61,922 nucleotides of DNA, taken from contig NZ_BCTY01000017.1 in the NCBI RefSeq assembly GCF_001591005.1, forward strand, positions 1 to 61,922, given 5' to 3'. The notes under the pieces are model-generated. The model searched no databases and had not been told where the DNA came from. It worked only from the letters and a program-made list of their open reading frames with translations. This document shows positions 52,966 through 61,692 of this stretch, piece by piece. Within the stretch, counting starts at the first letter, position 1. Each line of letters opens with the position of its first letter. The translations under genes were made by a program, and so were the position numbers. The stretch comes from Sphingomonas sanguinis NBRC 13937 (GTDB taxonomy: Bacteria > Pseudomonadota > Alphaproteobacteria > Sphingomonadales > Sphingomonadaceae).

Positions 52966-54059
52966 GCCTGTCCAACATTTTCCCGTCGAAGACGATCGCC
53001 ATCTACATGGCGAAGATGTTCCTGGTCCGCACCTTCGCCATCCTGTTCGCTGTGGCGCTGGTGCTCCAGACGCTCGATGTGCTGAGCGAGTCCGGTGCGG
53101 TCCTGGCCGCGCCCGGCAACGGACAGGCCCAGGTGTGGCGCTATGTCTCGCTGCGCCTGCCGCAGATCGTGTCGTTCCTGCTGCCCTTCTCGGTGCTGCT
53201 CGGCACGATCCTGACCTTCTTCACGATGAATCAGAATTCGGAGGTCATCGCGCTGAAGGCGGCGGGCATGTCGGCGCATCAGGTGCTCGCCCCGCTGCTC
53301 ATCGCCAGCGCGGGCGTGGCGGCGTTCAGCTTCGCCTTTAACGACCGGATCGTGCCGCGCGCCAGCGCGACGCTGTCGGCCTGGCAGAAGGTGCAATACG
53401 GCCCCCTGCCCATCGACAGCGGGGACCGGGCCAATGTCTGGGTGCGCGACGGCGACGACCTTCTCTCGGTCGATCTCATCCAGGGGCGCGGGGCCAAGAC
53501 ACAACTGGGCGGCGTGACGCTCTATGACCGCGCGGGCGGCAGCCTGCAGGCGATCGTGCGCGCCCCGCGCGGCGTGCGGGCGGGCGATGGCTGGCAGATC
53601 GGCCCGGCCACGCGCTTCGAGGTGAAGTCGGGCAAGCTGACCCAATACCCCTCACTGATCGTCGGGCGCGGCGTCACCCCGGAGCAGCTGACCCTGGCCA
53701 GCGTCAATGCCGACAGCCTGTCCTTCGGCGCGCTATCTAGCGCGATCACCGACCTGCAAGAGGCGGGACGGCCGACCAAGTCGCTGGAGGGTTCGCTCTG
53801 GCACAAGCTGTCCGCACCGATGTCGGCGATGCTGATGCCGCTGCTGGGCGCGGTCGCAGCGTTCGGCATCGCGCGCTCGGGCAAGCTGTTCGTCCGTGCC
53901 GTCATCGGCATGGCGCTGGGCTTCGCCTATTTCGTGGCGGACAATTTCTCAATGGCGATGGGCGATCTGGGGGCTTACCCACCCTTCCTCGCCGCCTGGG
54001 CCCCGATCCTGTTGTTCTTCCTCATCGGCGAGGCCGTGCTGTTCCGCACCGAGGAGTGA
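52962..54059 (+). CDS. lptG: LPS export ABC transporter permease LptG
   Basis: The 365-residue paralogue of LptF begins MSLSNIFPSKTIAIYMAKMFLVRTFAILF, with the coupling segment LPQIVSFLLPFSVLLGTILTFFTMNQNSEVIALKAAGMS. Six helices and the central beta domain are present. It is translated with lptF (ATGA overlap). No LptB, LptA or LptC gene is in the window. Confidence 0.94.
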   Translation: MSLSNIFPSKTIAIYMAKMFLVRTFAILFAVALVLQTLDVLSESGAVLAAPGNGQAQVWRYVSLRLPQIVSFLLPFSVLLGTILTFFTMNQNSEVIALKAAGMSAHQVLAPLLIASAGVAAFSFAFNDRIVPRASATLSAWQKVQYGPLPIDSGDRANVWVRDGDDLLSVDLIQGRGAKTQLGGVTLYDRAGGSLQAIVRAPRGVRAGDGWQIGPATRFEVKSGKLTQYPSLIVGRGVTPEQLTLASVNADSLSFGALSSAITDLQEAGRPTKSLEGSLWHKLSAPMSAMLMPLLGAVAAFGIARSGKLFVRAVIGMALGFAYFVADNFSMAMGDLGAYPPFLAAWAPILLFFLIGEAVLFRTEE

Positions 54060-54098
54060 GGGCGTAAAGCCCTCACCATTTGCCCGGCGCGAAGGGGA

Positions 54099-55205
54099 TC
54101 ACTTGCCCCGGCGCATCGTGCTCAGGCCGATCTTGGCGACCAGGCCCGGCAGGCCCTTGTAGCTCGCCTTGTGATAGGGCGAATCCGGGGTCAGCGCCGC
54201 GCTGATCCGGCGGTGCGCCTCGCCCAGCGCATGATAGGGCAGCGACGGCAGCAGGTGATGCAGCGCATGATAGCGCAGGCCCACCGGCGCCCACAGGCCC
54301 GGAAGCAGCGCGGGCGGCGGCACATTGACCGAGTCGAGATACTGGGCGGTCACCGTCATCTGCTCGCCCTCATTCTCCCAGAGGTGCGCCACCAGCGTGC
54401 GCACTTGGTTCAGCACGGCGACCGCCGAGCCGATCGCAAAGCCGATCGCGAAGCCGCGCACGGGGATCACGCCCGTCGCGACCATCGCCACCAGCGCGAT
54501 CGCCCAGATCGAGGCGGCGGCGTCGGTGCGGTTGAACCGGACCAGCGCCTCACCCTCGGGCATCCGGCGGCGGAACTGCGGGTTGATCGCCAGGGCCGAG
54601 TAACGCTCGACCACGATCTTGCGCAGGCCGGGGATTACCCAGGACAGCGGCGACAGGATCGCAAAGCGGATCAGCAGGCCCAGCGGCGCCAGCGCGGACA
54701 CCAGGATGAACACCGGCAGCGTCCACGGCTTCATCAGCGCCAGCGGCAGATATTCGGGATCGTCCGCCGTGCCATAGCGCGTCTTGGCATGATGGAGATT
54801 GTGCACCCCCTCATACATGAAGGCAGGCGTCAGCAGCGGTACGCCGACCAGCGCGTTCCAGCCTTCTCGGAACCGCGGCAGCGCCGAGTGCTTCATATGG
54901 CTGACTTCGTGGATGAACAGCAACGCGCGGTAGAGCGCCAGCACCGCCACGACCGAAGCGACGACGATCACCCCCGTCGACGCCGCCGTCACGGCCACCG
55001 CCAGCGCGGCATAACCGAGCAGCGCGCTGCCCACCATGTCGGCCCAGTAGAGGCCCGGGCGCGGCGCGATCAGGTCGCGGGTCAGTTCGGCGGCGGCGCG
55101 CAGCATCGCCTTGTCGTCCGCGATCGGGACACGCGCGGGCGACGTCCCGACTGGCGAGGACTGAGGCGCGTGCGAGCCGCGATCGAAAGAAAGCGTCGAT
55201 TCCAT
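54099..55205 (-). CDS. Fatty acid/sphingolipid desaturase
   Basis: The 368-residue membrane di-iron enzyme starts at ATG 55205. Histidine boxes are HEVSH (99-103), HNLHH (135-139) and HALHH near residue 318, the order of desaturases and hydroxylases. Four hydrophobic segments surround them. Its position between lptFG and the ceramide-synthase-like gene suggests a lipid substrate; which chain is modified cannot be told from sequence. Confidence 0.87.
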   Translation of the reverse strand: MESTLSFDRGSHAPQSSPVGTSPARVPIADDKAMLRAAAELTRDLIAPRPGLYWADMVGSALLGYAALAVAVTAASTGVIVVASVVAVLALYRALLFIHEVSHMKHSALPRFREGWNALVGVPLLTPAFMYEGVHNLHHAKTRYGTADDPEYLPLALMKPWTLPVFILVSALAPLGLLIRFAILSPLSWVIPGLRKIVVERYSALAINPQFRRRMPEGEALVRFNRTDAAASIWAIALVAMVATGVIPVRGFAIGFAIGSAVAVLNQVRTLVAHLWENEGEQMTVTAQYLDSVNVPPPALLPGLWAPVGLRYHALHHLLPSLPYHALGEAHRRISAALTPDSPYHKASYKGLPGLVAKIGLSTMRRGK

Positions 55206-55339
55206 GGGTCTATCCTTTGCCCCCATATAGTGGCGACACGGTGGCATTCCCACGGCAGGCAATGACGATATCCTCACTCGCTATGATCGACCAAGCCGGT
55301 TAGGAACGAGCGCGAAATTATCTGCCGGACCTCACGCCC

Positions 55340-56491
55340 ATGACCGTCACCATTCGCCCCATCTCGTCGAAAAGCGACCGCAAGGCGTTCGTCGACTTCC
55401 CCTTCACGCTGTACGCCGACGATCCGCACTGGGTTCCGCCGCTGAAGGGCGAGGCGCTGGGCCTGCTGACGCCGGAGAAGAATGGCTGGTACAGCCATGC
55501 CAAGGCGCAGCTGTTCCTGGCGGAGGAGAATGGGAAGGTCGTCGGGCGCATCTCGGCGCATCTCGACACGCTGGCGCTGGAGATGGACCCGTCCAAGGGC
55601 TTCGGGCCGGACGTCGGCTTCTGGGGCCTGATGGACGCGGTGAATCAGGACGTGTTCCAGGCGCTGCTCGCCGCTGCCGAGGGCTGGCTGCGCGACCAGG
55701 GCATGACGCGGGCGATCGGGCCCATCTCGCAATCGGTCTGGGAAGAGCCCGGCCTGCTGGTCCAGGGCTTCGACCAGGACCCCACCATCATGATGGGCCA
55801 TGCGCGGCCGGAATATCAGGGCTGGATCGAGGGCGCGGGCTACGGCGTCATCAAGCAGCTCTTCACCTATGAGCTCGACATCACGCAAGAATTTCCGCCG
55901 ATCGTCCAGCGGATCATCAAGTCGGGCGAGAAGAACGATCGCATCCGCGTGCGCGAGGTGAACAAGGCCAAGTTCGAGGAAGAGGCCGCGATCATCCTGA
56001 GCATCCTGAACGATGCGTGGTCGGATAACTGGGGCTTCATCCCGCTCACCCCGCCCGAGATCAAGGATGTCGGCGTCAAGCTGAAGCCGATCGTGTTCAA
56101 CGACCTGATCCGCATTGCCGAGCTGGACGGCAAGCCGGTGGCGTTCATGATCACCCTCCCCGACCTCAACGAGGCGATCAAGCCGCTCAAGGGTAGTCTG
56201 CTGCCCTTCGGCTGGGCCAAGCTGCTCCTGTGGCTGCGTGCGCCGAAGGTGCGCACGATGCGCGTGCCGCTGATGGGCGTGGTCAAGGAACTCCAGTCGT
56301 CGCGCATGGCCAGCCAACTGGCTTTCATGATGATCGAATATATCCGCCGCGCCTCGGTCGAGCGTTATGGCGCGTCGCGCGGCGAGATCGGCTGGATTCT
56401 CGACGACAATCAAGGGATGCGCTCGATCGCCGAAACGATCAAAAGCGACGTCAACAAGACCTATAATGTCTATTCGCGCGATCTGACCTGA
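55340..56491 (+). CDS. GNAT-superfamily protein, probable bacterial ceramide synthase
   Basis: The 383-residue protein opens MTVTIRPISSKSDRKAFVDFPFTLYADDPHWVPPLKGE, then QLFLAEENGKVVGRISAHLD and, later, TRAIGPISQSVWEEPGLLVQGFDQDPTIMMGHARPEYQ. This is the pattern I recall for the large GNAT-like bacterial ceramide synthases (bCerS of Caulobacter). It would N-acylate 3-oxosphinganine or sphinganine. Its location in the spt region supports this. It is divergent from the desaturase gene. Confidence 0.72.
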   Translation: MTVTIRPISSKSDRKAFVDFPFTLYADDPHWVPPLKGEALGLLTPEKNGWYSHAKAQLFLAEENGKVVGRISAHLDTLALEMDPSKGFGPDVGFWGLMDAVNQDVFQALLAAAEGWLRDQGMTRAIGPISQSVWEEPGLLVQGFDQDPTIMMGHARPEYQGWIEGAGYGVIKQLFTYELDITQEFPPIVQRIIKSGEKNDRIRVREVNKAKFEEEAAIILSILNDAWSDNWGFIPLTPPEIKDVGVKLKPIVFNDLIRIAELDGKPVAFMITLPDLNEAIKPLKGSLLPFGWAKLLLWLRAPKVRTMRVPLMGVVKELQSSRMASQLAFMMIEYIRRASVERYGASRGEIGWILDDNQGMRSIAETIKSDVNKTYNVYSRDLT

Positions 56492-56540
56492 CGCGCGGCG
56501 GGCGGGGCCGCCCCGTGGGTGCGGCCCCCACCCTTTTCCC

Positions 56541-56801
56541 TCACTTGTTGCGGCCGATATAGTTGAGCGGGTCGATACCCTGCCAGCGCCACTGCGCGCG
56601 CGTCTTGCAGACCTTGCCGCGCATGATGTGGTCTTCCTCGACGTTCAGGAAGCAGTAGCGGGTCGTCTTAGGATCGGGCGCGGTCGGCAGCGCGGACACC
56701 TCGGCAGAGGGCGCGGCGGGGGTGGCGGCGGGCTTGACGACCTCGTCACGCGGCAACGGCGTGGACAGGGCAGCAGCGGCGGCGAGCAGAGCGAACATCA
56801 T
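56541..56801 (-). CDS. Small secreted protein with a YC...KVC motif (copy 1)
   Basis: The 86-residue protein starts at ATG 56801 after GGAGAATTGCC. A signal peptide (MMFALLAAAAALSTPLP) precedes a mature part with TRYCFLNVEEDHIMRGKVCKTRAQW. Its neighbour at 56836-57090 has the same TRYC...KVC arrangement, so the two are tandem paralogues. Function is unknown; two cysteines likely form a disulfide in the periplasm. Confidence 0.75.
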   Translation of the reverse strand: MMFALLAAAAALSTPLPRDEVVKPAATPAAPSAEVSALPTAPDPKTTRYCFLNVEEDHIMRGKVCKTRAQWRWQGIDPLNYIGRNK

Positions 56802-56835
56802 GGCAATTCTCCGAAAGGCGTAAAAGGACGGGGGA

Positions 56836-57090
56836 TCAGCGGCGCGTGATGCGGCCGGTCGGGACTTCACCTTCGCTGGCGATCCATTCGTCCGCCGTGT
56901 GGCAGACCTTGGTGCGGATGCGCGTCCCGGTCAGAGCCTCGACGATGCAGTAGCGGGTGGGGGTCGCGGCGGGGGCCGCGCCGGAGCGGGTGACGACCGC
57001 CACGGTATCGAGCGTAACGGTGGTCGGCGGTGCGTCCCGGACCGGCGAAGTGGCGGCTAAGGCCGATGTCAGCAGCAACGACAGCAACAT
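56836..57090 (-). CDS. Small secreted protein with a YC...KVC motif (copy 2)
   Basis: The 84-residue protein starts at ATG 57090 with a signal peptide (MLLSLLLTSALAA). The mature part has TRYCIVEALTGTRIRTKVCHTADEW. It aligns with the downstream gene from TRYC to the tryptophan, with equal spacing between cysteines (15 residues), so it is a recent or conserved duplicate. The frame extends upstream to 57117, but the signal peptide fixes the start. Confidence 0.75.
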   Translation of the reverse strand: MLLSLLLTSALAATSPVRDAPPTTVTLDTVAVVTRSGAAPAATPTRYCIVEALTGTRIRTKVCHTADEWIASEGEVPTGRITRR

Positions 57091-57620
57091 GGTGGTAACT
57101 CCCTGGCGCCGGATCACCCCGGCATGTGAGTTACTGCATTACTCGTGCCACACACTGAATTCGTTTATTTTCAGCCATTTAGGAAAATGCACTGTCGCAG
57201 ATTCTGCCGTATTATGGCATAGAGTGCCAACAGTCTGGGGAATTTTCACCACCCCAGCGCGCGACGCCTTGGCATCGCGCGCCCGCCCCGGACCCATGTG
57301 CACCGGCATCGGAACGCAAAACCTCATCGCCGTGCAATATGCGGTCCATCTGCAGAATCTTGAGGATCGGCAGACGCTTCTACAAGTTAATGGATTGGCG
57401 CATCTTACAAGTCATGCACCAATGCAGGCCGCCAAATCTCTTTCAGACAGCGATAGCCAGAGTAATTACTATCTCCAAGATACGACAAATTCATGCACGA
57501 TCGATGACATATTGATGGCGCTATTGCGAAAATCTCGCACGTACCGCGTCATTTGTCGTGAAACTGTCACCGCCTGCTGCGAACAGGGGTCGCATCGTCG
57601 TTCAACGGGATGCCCCTTCG
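57091..57620. other. AT-rich gap before the methyltransferase gene
   Basis: Long plus-strand frames here (56957-57664) cover the minus-strand small gene and show no domain. The segment from 57300 to 57560 is less GC-rich than its surroundings and may be a decayed gene, but I recognise nothing in it. Confidence 0.4.
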
Positions 57621-58286
57621 ATGGCAACACAGATGAGTACAGCCAGCGTCACCAAGGCCTATGATCGCTGGTCGCCTGTCTATGATCTGGTCTTCGGCCC
57701 CGTTTTCAAAAAGGGTCGCTCCGCCGCCATCGTCGCCGCCGAACGCATCGGTGGCCGCATCATCGAGGTGGGGGTCGGCACCGGCATTTCGCTGCCCCAA
57801 TATTCGCGGGCGAACCGCATCGTCGGCGTCGACCTGTCCGAGCCGATGCTCGACAAGGCGCGCGAGCGGGTGCGCAACGGCAAGCTGACCCATGTCGAGC
57901 AGATCGCGTATGGCGATGCCGAGGCGCTGCAATTCGCCGACAACAGCTTCGACGTGGTGGTCGCGCAATATGTCATCACCGCCGTGCCCAACCCGGAAAA
58001 GGCGCTGGACGAGTTCGCGCGTATCTGTCGTCCCGGCGGCGAGATCGTCATCACCACGCGCGTCGGCGCGGGCGACGGGCTTCGCGGTCGGATCGAAAAG
58101 ACCCTGATGCCGATCACCAGCCGGCTGGGCTTCCGCACCGACTTCCCGTTCGAGCGCTATACCGACTGGGCGGCGACGCGCGGCGATGTCGAGCTGGTCG
58201 AAAGCCGCCCCCTGCCCCCGCTCGGCCATTTCTCGCTGGTCCGCTTCGCCAAGCGCCAGCCTTCCGCCCAAGGACATGTCCAATGA
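57621..58286 (+). CDS. pmtA: Phospholipid N-methyltransferase (PmtA-like)
   Basis: The 221-residue class I methyltransferase starts at ATG 57621 or 57633. AYDRWSPVYDLVFGPVFKKGRS, then IIEVGVGTGISLPQY (SAM motif I), GVDLSEPMLDKARERV (motif Post I) and DVVVAQYVITAVPNPEKALDEFAR follow. This is the Rhodobacter-type PmtA pattern for methylating phosphatidylethanolamine. A phosphatidylserine decarboxylase lies 2.5 kb away. It overlaps the Mpo1-like gene (ATGA, 58283-58286). Confidence 0.85.
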   Translation: MATQMSTASVTKAYDRWSPVYDLVFGPVFKKGRSAAIVAAERIGGRIIEVGVGTGISLPQYSRANRIVGVDLSEPMLDKARERVRNGKLTHVEQIAYGDAEALQFADNSFDVVVAQYVITAVPNPEKALDEFARICRPGGEIVITTRVGAGDGLRGRIEKTLMPITSRLGFRTDFPFERYTDWAATRGDVELVESRPLPPLGHFSLVRFAKRQPSAQGHVQ

Positions 58287-58906
58287 CTGGTTTTCGCGCG
58301 CAGCTCGCCGAACAGCGGTGGGACGATCATCGCTATTATCACCACAGCCTGGTCAATCAGAGCCTGCACTTCGTCAGCGCCTGCACCTTCCTGACCGCCT
58401 ATGTACTGCTGTTCATCGACCCGGCGGTCGCCAGCCTGCTCGCCTGGGGCGTGGCGATGACCAGCCGCCAGGCCGGGCACTTCTTCTTCGAGCCCAAGGG
58501 CTATGACCATGTGAACAAGGCCACGCATGAGCATAAGGAAGAGATCAAGGTCGGCTATAACCTCGCCCGCAAATATGTGCTGATGGGCATTTGGGGCGCG
58601 ATCCCGGTGGTCCTGCTGGTCCAGCCGACGCTGTTCGGCACGCTGGAATATCCGGACGGCTTCATGGGCTATCTGCGCCATGTCGGCATCGGCTGGCTGG
58701 GCCTGGGCGTCAGCGCGATCTTTGTGCGCGTGATGCAGCTCTGGGCGCAGCGCGATTTGGAAACGGGTCTCGTCTGGGCGACGAAGATCGTCACCGACCC
58801 GTTCAACGACTTCAAGATGTACAAGAGCGCGCCCCGCCGCCTGATGAAGGGCGAGCGGATGGATCATCACGACGTCGATGATTTCGAGGATTTGAAGGCG
58901 GCGTAA
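58283..58906 (+). CDS. Mpo1/DUF962-like membrane protein
   Basis: The 207-residue membrane protein has YYHHSLVNQSLHFVSACTFLTAYVLLF at the N-terminus and GHFFFEPKGYDHVNKATHEHKEEI later. The H...N...LH and GHxxxE pairs match the Mpo1-like family, iron-dependent dioxygenases that act on 2-hydroxy fatty acids from phytosphingosine in yeast. Four helices are visible. It is translated with pmtA. A role in turnover of the 2-hydroxy acyl chains found in sphingomonad lipids would make sense, but is inferred. Confidence 0.5.
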   Translation: MTGFRAQLAEQRWDDHRYYHHSLVNQSLHFVSACTFLTAYVLLFIDPAVASLLAWGVAMTSRQAGHFFFEPKGYDHVNKATHEHKEEIKVGYNLARKYVLMGIWGAIPVVLLVQPTLFGTLEYPDGFMGYLRHVGIGWLGLGVSAIFVRVMQLWAQRDLETGLVWATKIVTDPFNDFKMYKSAPRRLMKGERMDHHDVDDFEDLKAA

Positions 58907-58985
58907 CGCGCGGTTTCGGTTTGACGGACAGGGCGGCGGTTCCAAAGGACCGCCGCCCATTTTTTGTGTCCCGACCTCTCGCCTG

Positions 58986-59100
58986 GTCGCTCCCCTCCCG
59001 CAAGCGGGAGGGGATGGGGGAGGGAAGGCCTCACGCGACAGTCTCGGTGAGACACCCTGCCCTCCCCCCGGCCCCCTCCCGCCTGCGGGAGGGGGAGCAG
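58986..59100. repeat. Second pair of inverted GC-rich palindromic repeats (REP/BIME-like)
   Basis: The palindrome CCCTCCCGCAAGCGGGAGGG lies at 58993-59012; its partner CCCTCCCGCCTGCGGGAGGG lies near 59074-59093. The tract GGTGAGACACCCTGCCCTCC at 59046-59065 also occurs at 45885-45904. They occupy the gap between convergent genes. Confidence 0.85.
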
Positions 59101-59116
59101 GAAAAGCGGGAAAGGC

Positions 59117-60793
59117 TTATCCTCCCCGTCCCAACCGCACCGCCAGCGACTCCTTCAAGATCCGCCGCCGAATCGCCTTATTGGCCAGCTTCAGGTCCTT
59201 TCGCGCCTCGGGCGACGTCCACCACCAGCCATCGTCACGCATCTGTTGTCCCGCTGCAACGAAGCGGTCGCAAATCTCGGCGAACAGGGTGTCGTCGATG
59301 TCGAGGCTGAAGATCAGCCGCCCGGTCCCGACCCAGCTCAACGCCAGACCTTCCGCCCGGAGATAATATTGCAGCATCCAGTTATAGGGCGAGGCGACCG
59401 AGTAGAGGATGGTCCAGATCGTCTGGACATGCGCGACCGACAGGGGCAGCCCGGCCTCCGCCATCCGCGCATTGAACATCGCGGCGCGCGCATTCCAGCG
59501 CTCGTCCAGCCCGTCATAGAGCGCCGCCACCTCGGGCGTCTCCAGCCGCTGGAGAAAGGCGTTCATCGCTCCCATCACCATGGGGTGCGAGTTGAACGTG
59601 CCGCGCGCAAAGCAGATGTCGACGGGCCGATCCTCGCGCCAGCGCTTCATCAGATGCGCCGGACCGCACAGCACGCCGACCGGCAACCCACCGCCCAACG
59701 TCTTGCCATAGGTGATGAGGTCGGGCTTCACCCCAAAATATTCGGGCATCCCCCCCTTAGCCAAGCGGAAGCCCATGAACACCTCGTCGAAGATCAGGAC
59801 GATGCCATTCGCCCGGCAGGTCTCGGCCAGCTTGTGCAGCCATTCGCGATAGGCGGCCAGATCGGCCCCCGCCTTTCGCCCACCATCGACCAGCTGGCCA
59901 TCCGATGGCGCCGAGCCATTGGGGTGCATGGCCTGGAGCGGGTTGACCAGCACGCAGGCAATGTCCTTGCGCGTCGCCAGCACCTTCAGCGTCCGGTCGG
60001 ACATGTCGGCCAGCGTCAGCGTGCGATCGGCGGGCACCGGGTTACCGATGCCCGGCTGCACATCACCCCACCAACCATGATAGGCCCCGGCAAATCGTAC
60101 CAGACGCGGACGCTTGGTGTGATAGCGGGCCAGGCGCACCGCCTGCATCACCGCCTCGGTGCCCGACATGTGGAACGACACCTCGTCCATGCCCGACAGC
60201 GTGGTCAGGCGGCGGACATTGTCCGCGACGACCGGGTGGAACGAGCCCAGCACGCCACCAAGATCAGCGACCATCGCCGCCCCCTGGGCCATGGTCTGCT
60301 TGTAGAAGTCGTTGCCGAACAGGTTGACGCCGTAGGAGCCGGTCAGGTCGATCAGCCGGTTGCCATCCAGGTCGACCAGGATCGGCCCTTCCGATCGCTG
60401 ATAGAAGGCACCGGTCGCCAGCGTCGTGCGCACCTTCTCGCGGAACTGGAACGGCACGCGGTACGCGCCGGTGAATTGCAGGTCGGACAGGCCGCTGCGC
60501 GTTTCCTTGGTCAGCGCCAGCGTCTGCGCGAATCGCGTCGCGAACAGGCCGCCCAGCCGCTCGAACCCGGCGCGCCGCTGGTCGGCGATCGCGTCGGGCG
60601 CATCATCGACGCGAAAGAAGCGATCCTCGCCATAGGTGTAGAACGGGATCTGCCCGGCAATGCGCTTGGCCATGCGGACATGGCCGCCCAGCCCCGGATG
60701 CTTGGCGCGCGACAGGGTCAGGCGGCGATGCCCTTTTGTCAGGGCAACCGCACCAGCGGAAACGGCCAGCAGGCCAGTGAGAATCGGGTTCAT
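59117..60793 (-). CDS. Class III PLP-dependent aminotransferase (GSA-aminomutase-like)
   Basis: The 558-residue protein starts at ATG 60793 with a hydrophobic N-terminus (MNPILTGLLAVSAGAVALTKG). The fold-type I core has FHMSGTEAVMQAVRLAR, FAGAYHGWWGD, LIFDEVFMGFRL and PLP lysine in LITYGKTLGGGLPVG. It is longer than glutamate-1-semialdehyde aminomutase by about 110 residues, mainly at the N-terminus, and not the hemL copy itself. Its location suggests a lipid or amine substrate, but none can be named. Confidence 0.85.
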   Translation of the reverse strand: MNPILTGLLAVSAGAVALTKGHRRLTLSRAKHPGLGGHVRMAKRIAGQIPFYTYGEDRFFRVDDAPDAIADQRRAGFERLGGLFATRFAQTLALTKETRSGLSDLQFTGAYRVPFQFREKVRTTLATGAFYQRSEGPILVDLDGNRLIDLTGSYGVNLFGNDFYKQTMAQGAAMVADLGGVLGSFHPVVADNVRRLTTLSGMDEVSFHMSGTEAVMQAVRLARYHTKRPRLVRFAGAYHGWWGDVQPGIGNPVPADRTLTLADMSDRTLKVLATRKDIACVLVNPLQAMHPNGSAPSDGQLVDGGRKAGADLAAYREWLHKLAETCRANGIVLIFDEVFMGFRLAKGGMPEYFGVKPDLITYGKTLGGGLPVGVLCGPAHLMKRWREDRPVDICFARGTFNSHPMVMGAMNAFLQRLETPEVAALYDGLDERWNARAAMFNARMAEAGLPLSVAHVQTIWTILYSVASPYNWMLQYYLRAEGLALSWVGTGRLIFSLDIDDTLFAEICDRFVAAGQQMRDDGWWWTSPEARKDLKLANKAIRRRILKESLAVRLGRGG

Positions 60794-60825
60794 GCGGCCT
60801 TTGACCGCGTACCCATGACGGAGGC

Positions 60826-61692
60826 ATGACAATGCGTGGACCCATCATGCGGTTCTTCCTGAACGAGGATATCAATTTCCTCGTCACCAACCGCCTGCCG
60901 CGCCGCTTCGCGACGAAACTGGTCGGCCGGATCGCCCGGATCGAGCATCCTCTGATCGCCAGACCCAGCCTCGCGCTTTGGAAATTCTTTGCGGGCGTCG
61001 ACCTGTCGGATGCGCGGACGACACGGTTCAAATCCCTGCGCGACGGCTTCGTCCGCGCGCTTCGCGACGGCGCGCGCGAGTTCGACGCCGATTCGGATAG
61101 CATTGCCTCCCCCTGCGACGCGCTGGTCGGCGCGCATGGCCGGATCGAGGAGGACCGGCTCTACCAAGTGAAGGGTTTTCCCTATCGGCTCGGCGACCTG
61201 ATCCCCGACGCCGCGCTGGTCGAGCGCTATCGCGACGGCTCGTTTGTCACGCTACGTCTGACGGCGGGCATGTATCACCGCTTCCACGCCCCCACCGACT
61301 TGGTGGTGGAAGGCGTGACCTATGTCTCCGGCGACTGCTGGAACGTAAATCCGATCGCGCTAAAGCGGGTCGAACGGCTCTTCTGCCGCAACGAGCGCGC
61401 GGTGATCGAGGCGCGCGTGCTGATGTCGGGGCAGCCGATGCTGATCGTGCCCGTCGCCGCGATCCTGGTCGCGAGCATCCGCCTCCACTGCCTCGATACC
61501 GAGCGGACGTTGCGCGAACATGGCCCCGGCCGCACCGCCTGTTCGGCACGGATCGGCAAGGGTGAAGAGATGGGCTGGTTCGAGCACGGCTCGACGATCA
61601 TCCTGTTCCTGCCCAAGGGGATGCGGCTGTCCGACACGCTGGTCGAGGGGCAAGCGATCCGCGCGGGCGCAGTGATCGGGCACGTCGGATAA
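60826..61692 (+). CDS. psd: Phosphatidylserine decarboxylase
   Basis: The 288-residue proenzyme starts at ATG 60826. SPCDALVGAHG (D98) and GMYHRFHAPTD (H151/H154) lead to the self-cleavage site WFEHGSTIILFLPKG with Ser256. HGS replaces the usual LGS or GGS triplet. After cleavage Ser256 becomes the pyruvoyl group that decarboxylates phosphatidylserine to phosphatidylethanolamine at the inner membrane. PE then serves the PmtA-like enzyme. It is divergent from the aminotransferase gene. Confidence 0.93.
   Translation: MTMRGPIMRFFLNEDINFLVTNRLPRRFATKLVGRIARIEHPLIARPSLALWKFFAGVDLSDARTTRFKSLRDGFVRALRDGAREFDADSDSIASPCDALVGAHGRIEEDRLYQVKGFPYRLGDLIPDAALVERYRDGSFVTLRLTAGMYHRFHAPTDLVVEGVTYVSGDCWNVNPIALKRVERLFCRNERAVIEARVLMSGQPMLIVPVAAILVASIRLHCLDTERTLREHGPGRTACSARIGKGEEMGWFEHGSTIILFLPKGMRLSDTLVEGQAIRAGAVIGHVG

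Noticed and set aside
59246..60829. A 527-codon frame antisense to the class III aminotransferase
   Set aside because: It lies opposite a well-supported gene and has no protein-like motif.
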